6,062 nucleotides of DNA from an uncultured Geobacter sp. (GTDB lineage Bacteria; Desulfobacterota; Desulfuromonadia; Geobacterales; Geobacteraceae). Shown here one piece after another: positions 1-6,004 of the stretch. The translations under genes were made by a program, and so were the position numbers. The notes under the pieces are model-generated. The model did not search any database. It was not told where the DNA came from and was given only the letters and a program-made list of their open reading frames with translations. Position 1 is the first letter of the stretch. Each line of letters starts with the position of its first letter. The stretch lies in assembly GCA_937886325.1 (NCBI GenBank), contig CALABV010000041.1:1-6062 (forward strand). Reading direction: 5' to 3'.

Positions 1-186
1 TCCGCCCTGCGGGGCTGCCTCCCCACCGCCACGGTGGTGGGACAGGGGACGGTTCTCCGTATCGCAAAGGCCGAGTTTATCAGGCAGATGGACTTGAATC
101 CCGCATTTCGGGAGAGTGTGGAAGAGCTTGCCGGGATGCGGCTGGAAAGCGATCGGACGCGTCATGCCCGGTCAGGGTGTGATTAG
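1..186 (+). CDS. C-terminal fragment of a probable cyclic-nucleotide-binding (Crp/Fnr-like) domain protein
   Basis: Frame 1 is open from the first base to a TAG at 184-186, giving 61 residues; the start lies outside the window. The segment TATVVGQGTVLRIAKAEF followed by an amphipathic stretch with NPAF resembles the end of a cNMP-binding beta-roll, where an 'ATV...VLRI...F' strand pair is followed by a C-terminal helix containing 'NP'. The chain ends about 20 residues after that helix, so no helix-turn-helix DNA-binding domain follows; if the family call is right, this is a stand-alone sensor or an appended domain and not a classical Crp/Fnr regulator. It runs in the same direction as the next gene, with a 172-bp gap. 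The identification rests on a short stretch judged by eye and is tentative; that the frame is coding is more certain than the family. Confidence 0.5.
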   Translation, partial: SALRGCLPTATVVGQGTVLRIAKAEFIRQMDLNPAFRESVEELAGMRLESDRTRHARSGCD

Positions 187-262
187 CACATGCTCCGCGG
201 CAACCCAATGCGCCGGCTTCGGTACAACATCTGATGCTTCGCGGCCATTCTTTCCGTGCATG

Positions 263-282
263 CATTCCGGGCAGACGGAATG
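263..282. repeat. 7-bp inverted repeat in the spacer upstream of uvsE
   Basis: CATTCCG at 263-269 and CGGAATG at 276-282 are perfect reverse complements separated by 6 bases. The site lies 76 bp before the uvsE start codon, within the only non-coding stretch that could hold that gene's control region (187-358). It overlaps a second small palindrome, TGCATGCA at 257-264. It could be an operator or a small RNA hairpin. No T-run follows, so it does not look like a terminator for the upstream gene. A match of this length can arise by chance. I see nothing else recognisable in 187-358. Confidence 0.25.
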
Positions 283-358
283 ATACGGATGTGGTACGCT
301 GGCGCCGCTTCCCGGCACGACCTTTCCCGGAAACGCCAACCAAAAACAAGGACACCCC

Positions 359-1261
359 ATGCGCTTCGGTCTCTGCTGCATCTTTATCAACGAACCGATC
401 CGGTTCCGGACCACCACCGCCAAGGCGCTCTCCGTCCTGCCCCGCGGGATGCAGCTCGAACGGCTGTCCGGCATTTGTCGGGAAAACGCCGAAAACCTTC
501 TCCTTGCCGTCCGGGCTGCGCACCGGCTCGGCATCGGCGCATTCCGGGTCCTGACCCCGCTGTTTCCCCGCTACACGCATCCGGAGGTGGGCTATACCCT
601 GGACGACCTGCCTGCCGGTGAAGAGATACGAACGATTCTTGCCGAGGTCAATCAACTGGGCAGCCGCCTCCCTATCCGCCTCAGCTTCCACCCGGACCAG
701 TTCGTGTCCATCTCGTCTCCCCGTGACGACGTGGTGTGGAAATCCATGGCGGAACTGGAATACCAGGGGTTGCTGGCTGAAATGATCGGGGCGGAGGTCA
801 TCAACATCCATGCCGGCGGCAGGGAGGGAGGAAAGGAAGAAGCCTTGCGGCGACTGGCGGCCACCTTTGCCGGGCTCTCGGAAAGGGTTAGAGCACGGCT
901 CACCCTGGAGAACGACGACATCACCTACACGGTCAAAGACCTTCTCCCCCTCTGTGAAAAACTCGGCATCCCCCTGGTCTACGACGTGCATCACCACCGC
1001 TGCAACCCGGACGGCCTTTCGGTCGAGGATGCAACGCGCCATGCCTCGGCCACATGGCTGCGGTTCGGACGCGAGCCGTGGGTTCACGTCTCGTCGCCCA
1101 GAAACGGATGGGGGAGCGGTACCCCGAGACCACACGCCGACTACATCGATCCCGGGGATTTTCCGGACTGCTGGCGGGATAGAGAGATTGCCGTCGACGT
1201 GGAAGCAAAGGCAAAGGAGCTGGCGGTGCGGCGGCTGATGACCGATCTCGGGGTGCGCTGA
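359..1261 (+). CDS. uvsE: UV damage endonuclease (UVDE/UvsE family)
   Basis: This 300-residue, probably cytoplasmic protein matches the UVDE family, metal-dependent TIM-barrel endonucleases that nick DNA 5' of UV photoproducts and other lesions and start excision repair independently of UvrABC. Family motifs appear in order: MRFGLCC at the N-terminus, RLSFHPDQFV (H111), INIHAGG (H151), LTLENDD (E184), YDVHHHRCNP (D209, H212), VHVSSPR (H243), HADYID (H259) and VDVEAKAKE (E282). These supply most of the expected metal ligands. The length is near that of small bacterial members (about 280-320), so the gene appears complete. The ATG at 359 is preceded by AAGGA at 348-352 with 6-nt spacing, and the protein opens with the expected first beta strand. 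An oddity is W241, two residues before H243, where the Thermus enzyme, as I recall it, has a carboxylated lysine. No partner repair gene is adjacent. Confidence 0.93.
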   Translation: MRFGLCCIFINEPIRFRTTTAKALSVLPRGMQLERLSGICRENAENLLLAVRAAHRLGIGAFRVLTPLFPRYTHPEVGYTLDDLPAGEEIRTILAEVNQLGSRLPIRLSFHPDQFVSISSPRDDVVWKSMAELEYQGLLAEMIGAEVINIHAGGREGGKEEALRRLAATFAGLSERVRARLTLENDDITYTVKDLLPLCEKLGIPLVYDVHHHRCNPDGLSVEDATRHASATWLRFGREPWVHVSSPRNGWGSGTPRPHADYIDPGDFPDCWRDREIAVDVEAKAKELAVRRLMTDLGVR

Positions 1262-1421
1262 AGGTGTGGAGTCGCGACTAACAAAAAATTTGTTGATTAA
1301 TACCATATAAAACAGGCATTATTCCAATGTTATCCATTTACAGTATAAAGAGCACGATACGGCAGGGGACAGGGTTTATTGGCTTGAGCATTTTTGGATG
1401 ATGATTAATGGAGGCAGGTGA
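1262..1421 (+). promoter_or_regulatory. AT-rich spacer, probable promoter region of the sensor kinase
   Basis: This 160-bp gap is clearly more AT-rich than the genes on either side, especially 1279-1350. Weak sigma70-like elements are TTGATT (1293-1298) with CATTAT (1317-1322) at 18-bp spacing, each 4 of 6 to consensus. A better -10-like TATAAA (1344-1349) has no good -35. Small symmetrical sequences near the start are GTCGCGAC (1271-1278) and AACAAA/TTTGTT (1280-1285 and 1289-1294), which may be operator half-sites. I see no Rho-independent terminator for uvsE. That this region drives the kinase is inferred from composition and position; the exact promoter is uncertain. Confidence 0.35.
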
Positions 1422-1427
1422 ATGATG
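1410..1427 (+). promoter_or_regulatory. Ribosome binding site and tandem start codons of the kinase
   Basis: GGAGG at 1410-1414 lies 7 nt before ATG 1422 and 10 nt before a second in-frame ATG at 1425, so either could be used. The codon immediately before 1422 is an in-frame TGA (1419-1421), which excludes any start further upstream. Confidence 0.7.
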
Positions 1428-4400
1428 AGCTCAATCATCCCTGGGATACGGAAGCGTTCCCGTCGGCTTTGGCCGGCAGGAGCGCTTTTTTTGTTTGTCG
1501 TTCTGGCTATTGTGGCGTGGAACGGGTATCTCGCACATGAAAGCGTGAACCCGCTTACCGCAGCGGAAAGGGCCTGGCTCAAGGCCCACCCGGTGATCCG
1601 GCTGGCGCCTGATCCTGATTTTCCACCGGTCGAGTATTTTTCCGGGAACGGCGACTACGGCGGCATAACGGCGGATTACGTCTCCCTTCTCGAAAAAAGG
1701 CTCGGCATACGAATCGAGATCGTCCGCCTGCGGGACTGGGATGAAGTCATCAGCAAGGCAAAAAGCAGGCAAATCGATGTGTATGTCGCAACAAAAACCC
1801 CGCAGCGCGCCGACTATATGCTGTTCACCAGGCCTTTCCTGGAATTTCCCGTCGTAATCATCGCCCGCGAGAAGGTCAAGGGACCTCTCGACCTGGAAAT
1901 ACTCAAAGGAATGAAGGTTTCGGTGGTGTCCGAGTATGCGGCCCATAATTTCATCGCCAACAACCATCCGAAAGTAAACCTTGATCCGGTCCCTGATGTC
2001 CGGACGGGATTGCGTAAGGTTTCCTTCGGCCTGAGCGACACATTCGTTGAGAATCTGGCTACAGCCACCTATTACATCGAAAAAGAAGGACTTACCAACC
2101 TTCGGATCGCGGGTGACGCCGGATTTGCCTACAAAATGGGCTTTTGTTCGCGGAAAGATTGGCCGGAGCTGAACCGGATACTGGAGAAGGGACTTGCGGC
2201 TATGAGTATAGCCGAGAAACAGGCGATATATGAAAAGTGGATTCCCGTGGAACCCGGGCCGTTTTTCGCCAGCAGGGAATTCCGGATGGGGATCCTTGCT
2301 GCTGTGGCGGCGATTCTCCTCATGGTCGCGGGCGTCATTGCCTGGAACAGGGCTCTTGCGCGGCAGGTCAGGCTGAGGACCGGAGAACTTGAGGATGAAC
2401 TGGCCGAGCGTAAACGCGCGGAGGAAGCCCTCCGGGAAAGTGAAGAAAAGTTCCGGGTACTGGCGGAGACAATTCCGGCAGCGGTTATCGTCTACCAGGG
2501 AGAGGAGATAGTCTATCTGAATCCAATGGCCATTCATGCGACAGGGTATGAGGAGCGGGAATGCCTGAACATGAAATTCTGGGACATGGCGCATGACGAT
2601 TTCAGGGAACTGGTGAAGGAGCGCGGGCTGGCACGACAGCGGGGTGAGGCCGTGCCTTCGCGGTACGAATACAAGTGGGTTACCAAGGAAGGTAAAGAGA
2701 AATGGGCTTTGCTCAGCGGTGCGCGAATCGAGTTCAGGGGAAAGCCCGCGGGCATAGCCACACTTATCGATATTACCGAACGAAAGCAGATGGAAGAGGA
2801 GATTCGGCGTGCCCGCGATGATCTGGAAATAAGGGTTGCCGGGCGGACAACGGAACTTCGGCGCGCCAAGGAACTCCTGGAGGAGGAAATCAGCGTACGA
2901 AACCGCACCGAAAGAGTCATCACGGCACGGCTTCGGCTTCTGGAATTCGCGGCGACCCATTCCATGGACGCACTGCTTGAGGCAACCCTTGACGAGGCGG
3001 AGGCGCTGACGGACAGCCTCATCGGCTTCTACCATTTTCTTGATGCCGATCAGAAGACCCTTTCCCTGCAGAACTGGTCGACCAGGACAAAGGCGGAGTT
3101 CTGCAGGGCGGAAGGGAAAGGGCACAGCTATGACCTGTCGGCCGCGGGGGTATGGGTCGACTGCATCCATGAACGCCGTCCCGTCATCCACAATGACTAT
3201 GCCTCGCTTTCCCACCGCGGGGGGATGCCGCCTTATCACGCCCGGCTCGAACGGGAACTCGTCGTGCCGGTTTTTCGAGGCGACGCTGTTGTGGCAATCC
3301 TCGGCGTGGGTAACAAACCCCGGGACTATACCTCCGAAGATGTTGAGGCAGTCTCCCTGCTCGCCGACCTCGCCTGGGAGATAGTCGAGCGCAAGCGGAT
3401 GGAAGAAGAACAGCTGTTATCCCAGTTCTGCATTGACAAGGCCGGGATCGGCATTTATCAGAGTGATGAAATCGGCACGATCTTCAAAGTGAACGATCAC
3501 GCCTGCAAGAGCCTCGGGTATACCAAAGAGGACCTGTGCGCGCTCAGCATATTCGACATAGACCCGGAAATATCCCCCGAGAAGATGCTGAAGCTGAAAG
3601 AAATACTGGATGACAAGGGTACCGCGACACACTATTCGACCCATAGACGGAAGGACGGTACCACCTTCCCCGTTGAAATCACCGCCAACCACCTCGATTT
3701 CCATGGAAAAAGATACGGCATCTCATTTGTCAAGGACATAACCGAGCGCAAGCGGGCCGAGGCGGCGCTGCGTGAGAGCGAGTCGCGCGTAAGGCGGAAG
3801 CTGGAGAGCATCCTCGATCCCGAAGGCGATACCGGAGAACTGGACCTTGCCGATATCCTGGATTCGCAGCAGATCCAGGCGCTTATGGACGATCTCTACC
3901 GCATCACCGGCCTCAAGATGAGCATCATTGATCTCAATGGACGGTTGCTGGTGGATGCGGGATGGCAGGATATCTGTTCAAAATACCACCGGAACCACCC
4001 CGAAACCTTGAAGAAGTGCCTTGAAAGCGACACGGACCTCACGGTCGGCGTACCGCCGGGGGAGTTCAGACAGTACCGATGCAGGAACAACATGTGGCAT
4101 ATCGTCACCCCGATCATCGTCGGGGGAAGGCATATGGGAAATCTGTTCCTGGGGCAGTTCTTCTTTACGGACGAGGAACTCGATTACGACCTGTTCCGCT
4201 CCCAGGCACGCGCGTACGGCTTCCCCGAAAATAAATACCTGGCAGCCCTGGATGCCGTGCCCCGGCACAGCCAAGAGCTCGTGAACACGGGAAAGGCCGT
4301 TTTCCTGAGGTTCACCGAAATGCTGTCCAAGCTGAGCTACGCCAACATCAAGCTGGCGCACTCGGTTGCCGAACGGGACCGGCTGACGGCAACCCTGCGT

Positions 4401-5915
4401 CAGGCCAATAAGGTGGTGGAAAACAGCCCTGCGGTGCTGTTTCGCTGGAAGGGCGATGATGAGTGGCGCGTTGAGCTGGTTTCCGGAAATATCAAGCAGT
4501 TCGGGTATGACCCCGATGATTTCCTTTCCGGAAGCGTCACCTATTCCGCGATACTGCATCGTGACGACCGGGAGCGGGTGACCCGGGAGGTCCACGATTT
4601 CTGCGATGAGGGGGCCGATCAGTTTCTCCTTGAATACCGGATAATGACCAAGGGTGGGGATGTCCGCTGGGTAAACGAGCACAGCAATGTGGAACGGGAC
4701 AGCGCGGGGCGCGTCACAAACTTCGAAGGGATCGTCATCGACGTCACCGAGCGCAAGAGGATGGAGGAAGAGCTCCGCGACAGCCAGGAAAAATACCGGT
4801 CAATGGTCGATACCTACGATGGCTTCATCTATATCTGTTCCCAGGATTACCGCGTCGAGTTCATGAACCGGAAGCTGATCGAGCGGACCGGGGACGACGC
4901 TACCGGAGAATTCTGCTACGAGGTGCTTCACGGCAGGGATTCCGTCTGTCCGTGGTGCGTCAATGATCGTGTATTTGCCGGAGAGACTTTGCATTGGGAG
5001 ATGAATAGCCCGAAGGATGGACGCTGGTACCATGTGGTGAACGTTCCCATTTACAATGCGAACGGCACGATCTCGAAACATTCCGTCATCGCCGACATAC
5101 ACGACCTCAAACTGACCGAAGAGAAGTTGAGGGAAAAGAAGCAGCTGCTCGAAGAACTCAACGGCACACTGGAAAACAGGGTGCGTGAAGAAGTCGAGAA
5201 AAACCGTGAAAAGGACATCATGCTCATCCAGCAGAACCGCCAGGCGGCCCTGGGGGAGATGCTGGATCACATCGCACACCAGTGGAAGCAGCCGCTCACG
5301 TCCCTTTCCCTTGTTATTCAGGATCTGGGAGAAACAGCAGCCGATGGCGAACTGACGGATGAACACGTCAGCGAAACCGTGCGCATGACAATGGCCCTTC
5401 TGGATCACATGATGCAGACCATGGATGTCTTCAGGGGTTTCTACCGGCCGGACAAGGAAAAGAAGGTGTTCGGCATAAAAGACGCCATCGACCAGGCCCT
5501 CGCCTTCATTGCGCCGGCCCTGAGTTTCCATTCCATAGCGGTCGAACTGGATGTGGATCCCGGCTTGACGGCGTTCGGCTATCCGAAGGAATATGTCCAG
5601 GTCCTTCTCAACATACTGGCAAACGCCAGGGATGTCTTCAGGGCACGGGGAACGAAAAAACCGAGGGTGATGATACGGGCCTATGCGGAAGAGAGTGCGT
5701 CGGTCGTCACGGTGACGGACAACGGCGGGGGCATTCCCGAGGGAATCAGGGACAGGATTTTCGATTTCTATTTCACCACCAATGAAGCGGGCGGCGGCAC
5801 GGGAATCGGTCTGTACATGGCAAAAAATATCATAGAAAAAAACATGGGAGGGGTGCTCAGCGCCGAAAATACGGCAGATGGCGCACGGTTCAGGATAGAA
5901 GTGTCCATTGCCTAG
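1422..5915 (+). CDS. Multi-sensor membrane histidine kinase (SBP_bac_3-PAS-GAF-PAS-PocR-PAS-PAS-HisKA-HATPase)
   Basis: This 1497-residue protein is an inner-membrane sensor kinase of a two-component system: it would autophosphorylate on histidine and pass phosphate to an unlinked response regulator. Domains by residue are a basic N-terminus and membrane anchor (10-37), periplasmic SBP_bac_3 domain (43-275), membrane helix (288-308), short coiled coil (309-340), PAS (341-455), long coiled coil (456-500), GAF (503-655), PAS (664-778), PocR (806-978), PAS (990-1112), PAS (1121-1232), coiled coil (1233-1265) and kinase core (1266-1497). Four PAS domains and the GAF domain end in or run into an ERKR/ERKQ-type linker helix or an equivalent. 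The kinase keeps H1286, the N box (N1397, N1401), G1 (D1433) and G2 (GGGTGIGL). There is no receiver or Hpt domain, so it is not a hybrid kinase. The frame is uninterrupted across nearly 4.5 kb. The start is fixed by an in-frame stop just upstream. The signal is unknown. Confidence 0.95.
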   Translation: MMSSIIPGIRKRSRRLWPAGALFLFVVLAIVAWNGYLAHESVNPLTAAERAWLKAHPVIRLAPDPDFPPVEYFSGNGDYGGITADYVSLLEKRLGIRIEIVRLRDWDEVISKAKSRQIDVYVATKTPQRADYMLFTRPFLEFPVVIIAREKVKGPLDLEILKGMKVSVVSEYAAHNFIANNHPKVNLDPVPDVRTGLRKVSFGLSDTFVENLATATYYIEKEGLTNLRIAGDAGFAYKMGFCSRKDWPELNRILEKGLAAMSIAEKQAIYEKWIPVEPGPFFASREFRMGILAAVAAILLMVAGVIAWNRALARQVRLRTGELEDELAERKRAEEALRESEEKFRVLAETIPAAVIVYQGEEIVYLNPMAIHATGYEERECLNMKFWDMAHDDFRELVKERGLARQRGEAVPSRYEYKWVTKEGKEKWALLSGARIEFRGKPAGIATLIDITERKQMEEEIRRARDDLEIRVAGRTTELRRAKELLEEEISVRNRTERVITARLRLLEFAATHSMDALLEATLDEAEALTDSLIGFYHFLDADQKTLSLQNWSTRTKAEFCRAEGKGHSYDLSAAGVWVDCIHERRPVIHNDYASLSHRGGMPPYHARLERELVVPVFRGDAVVAILGVGNKPRDYTSEDVEAVSLLADLAWEIVERKRMEEEQLLSQFCIDKAGIGIYQSDEIGTIFKVNDHACKSLGYTKEDLCALSIFDIDPEISPEKMLKLKEILDDKGTATHYSTHRRKDGTTFPVEITANHLDFHGKRYGISFVKDITERKRAEAALRESESRVRRKLESILDPEGDTGELDLADILDSQQIQALMDDLYRITGLKMSIIDLNGRLLVDAGWQDICSKYHRNHPETLKKCLESDTDLTVGVPPGEFRQYRCRNNMWHIVTPIIVGGRHMGNLFLGQFFFTDEELDYDLFRSQARAYGFPENKYLAALDAVPRHSQELVNTGKAVFLRFTEMLSKLSYANIKLAHSVAERDRLTATLRQANKVVENSPAVLFRWKGDDEWRVELVSGNIKQFGYDPDDFLSGSVTYSAILHRDDRERVTREVHDFCDEGADQFLLEYRIMTKGGDVRWVNEHSNVERDSAGRVTNFEGIVIDVTERKRMEEELRDSQEKYRSMVDTYDGFIYICSQDYRVEFMNRKLIERTGDDATGEFCYEVLHGRDSVCPWCVNDRVFAGETLHWEMNSPKDGRWYHVVNVPIYNANGTISKHSVIADIHDLKLTEEKLREKKQLLEELNGTLENRVREEVEKNREKDIMLIQQNRQAALGEMLDHIAHQWKQPLTSLSLVIQDLGETAADGELTDEHVSETVRMTMALLDHMMQTMDVFRGFYRPDKEKKVFGIKDAIDQALAFIAPALSFHSIAVELDVDPGLTAFGYPKEYVQVLLNILANARDVFRARGTKKPRVMIRAYAEESASVVTVTDNGGGIPEGIRDRIFDFYFTTNEAGGGTGIGLYMAKNIIEKNMGGVLSAENTADGARFRIEVSIA
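1548..2345 (+). other. Periplasmic Venus-flytrap (SBP_bac_3) sensor domain and second membrane helix of the kinase
   Basis: Residues 43-275 follow the pattern of the SBP_bac_3 sensor domains found in BvgS-like kinases: LTAAERAWLKAHPVIR, then GGITADYVSLLEKRLG, then TPQRADYMLFTRPFLE, and a closing NRILEKGL...IYEKWI. By eye, R129 in TPQRAD lies where amino-acid-binding proteins of this fold hold the ligand carboxylate with an arginine, and D206 in GLSDTFVENLA lies where they hold the amino group. That would fit an amino-acid-like ligand, but BvgS-type domains can also signal without a ligand. A hydrophobic helix (residues 288-308) then returns the chain to the cytoplasm. Confidence 0.85.
2928..3386 (+). 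other. GAF domain of the kinase
   Basis: Residues 503-655 begin LLEFAATHSMDALLEATLDEAEALT and include LIGFYHFLDADQKTLSLQ, GVWVDCIHERRPVIHNDYASL and ELVVPVFRGDAVVAILGVGNK. This matches a GAF subtype common in multi-sensor kinases of delta-proteobacteria. GAF domains bind small molecules such as cyclic nucleotides or chromophores; the ligand here cannot be read from the sequence. C561 and C581 are present, but I have no basis for calling either a chromophore site. Confidence 0.85.
3837..4355 (+). other. PocR sensory domain of the kinase
   Basis: Residues 806-978 match the PocR family: LDLADILDSQQIQALMDDLY at the start, then TGLKMSIIDLNGRLL, ICSKYHR, CLESD, YRCRNNMWHIVTPIIV and MGNLFLGQFFF. The three cysteines C852, C866 and C887 and H893 are at positions I associate with this family. 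PocR is named after the propanediol-utilisation regulator of enteric bacteria and has been proposed, from comparative sequence analysis, to sense simple hydrocarbon derivatives. Its ligand in this protein is unknown. Confidence 0.85.
4782..5117 (+). other. Fourth PAS domain of the kinase, with a Cys/His-rich insert
   Basis: Residues 1121-1232 open SQEKYRSMVDTYDGFIYICS and end VIADIHDLKLTEE, in line with a PAS fold. The middle holds CYEVLHGRDSVCPWC, with C1165, H1170, C1176 and C1179 (Cys-x10-Cys-x2-Cys with an internal His). PAS domains with a similar CPxC pattern are familiar in kinases of anaerobic delta-proteobacteria, though I cannot name a demonstrated cofactor. Metal binding or thiol redox sensing are both possible readings. 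The domain sits directly before the kinase coiled coil, so it is the last input before the phosphoacceptor. Confidence 0.75.
5211..5912 (+). other. Histidine kinase catalytic core (HisKA-like plus HATPase)
   Basis: Residues 1264-1497 hold the H-box LGEMLDHIAHQWKQPL, in which H1286 (codon 5277-5279) is the predicted phosphorylated residue by alignment with the usual H-E-x-x-x-P pattern; H1283 nearby is a less likely alternative. The ATP-binding part has the N box NILANARDVF, G1 box TDNGGGIPEG, F-box-like FDFYFTT and G2 box GGGTGIGLYMAKN, so the nucleotide site looks intact. The AHQW(K/R)QPL form is typical of a kinase group abundant in Geobacter and relatives. The F box lacks the usual proline (FDPFFTT in most kinases). 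The chain ends a few residues after the last HATPase strand. Confidence 0.92.
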
Positions 5916-5959
5916 CAAAGCAACCCCGACATCCGTTTGATAGAACATCGGCAAGAGGC

Positions 5960-5986
5960 TTGACTTGAAAGTCGAATTGGTATAAT
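5960..5986 (+). promoter_or_regulatory. Strong sigma70-type promoter of the tRNA-Thr gene
   Basis: TTGACT (5960-5965, 5 of 6 to consensus) and a perfect TATAAT (5981-5986) are separated by 15 bp, slightly shorter than usual. A TG at 5978-5979 makes an extended -10 (TGGTATAAT), which could compensate. Transcription would begin near 5993, about 12 nt before the mature tRNA. An imperfectly spaced palindrome, GACTT-GA-AAGTC (5962-5973), overlaps the -35. The rest of 5916-6004 shows nothing recognisable, and no clear terminator for the kinase. Confidence 0.7.
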
Positions 5987-6004
5987 AGAAAAGTCCCCAT
6001 AGCT

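Noticed and set aside
257..264. TGCATGCA palindrome as an independent regulatory site.
   Set aside because: An 8-bp palindrome alone is not informative. It is only mentioned because it overlaps the longer inverted repeat.
1280..1294. AACAAA-AAA-TTTGTT considered as a Rho-independent terminator of uvsE.
   Set aside because: The stem is short and AT-only apart from one pair, and no T-run follows.
80..1306. A 408-codon minus-strand open frame opposite uvsE.
   Set aside because: The + strand encodes all the UVDE motifs here, and the antisense product is low in recognisable structure and rich in Arg, Gly and Pro as expected of a shadow frame.
1379..1397. A TTGGC...TTTTTGG stretch considered as a sigma54 promoter.
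   Set aside because: The required GC at the -12 element is missing at the correct spacing.
1398..1421. A seven-codon mini-ORF (ATG ATG ... TGA) ending directly at the kinase start codon, as a possible leader peptide.
   Set aside because: It has no ribosome binding site of its own, and its last codons coincide with the kinase Shine-Dalgarno sequence. It is most likely chance.
1431..3239. A 602-codon open frame on the minus strand opposite the kinase.
   Set aside because: Its translation shows no recognisable domain, while the + strand frame carries clear SBP_bac_3, PAS and GAF motifs over the same bases. Long antisense frames are expected opposite long GC-rich genes.
1422..5915. Whether the kinase is a hybrid kinase with a receiver or Hpt domain.
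   Set aside because: The chain ends at the last HATPase strand, and no receiver-type Asp/Lys pattern or Hpt helix is present elsewhere.
4800..5954. A 384-codon minus-strand open frame opposite the kinase C-terminus.
   Set aside because: It lies opposite the intact kinase catalytic motifs and shows no family resemblance.
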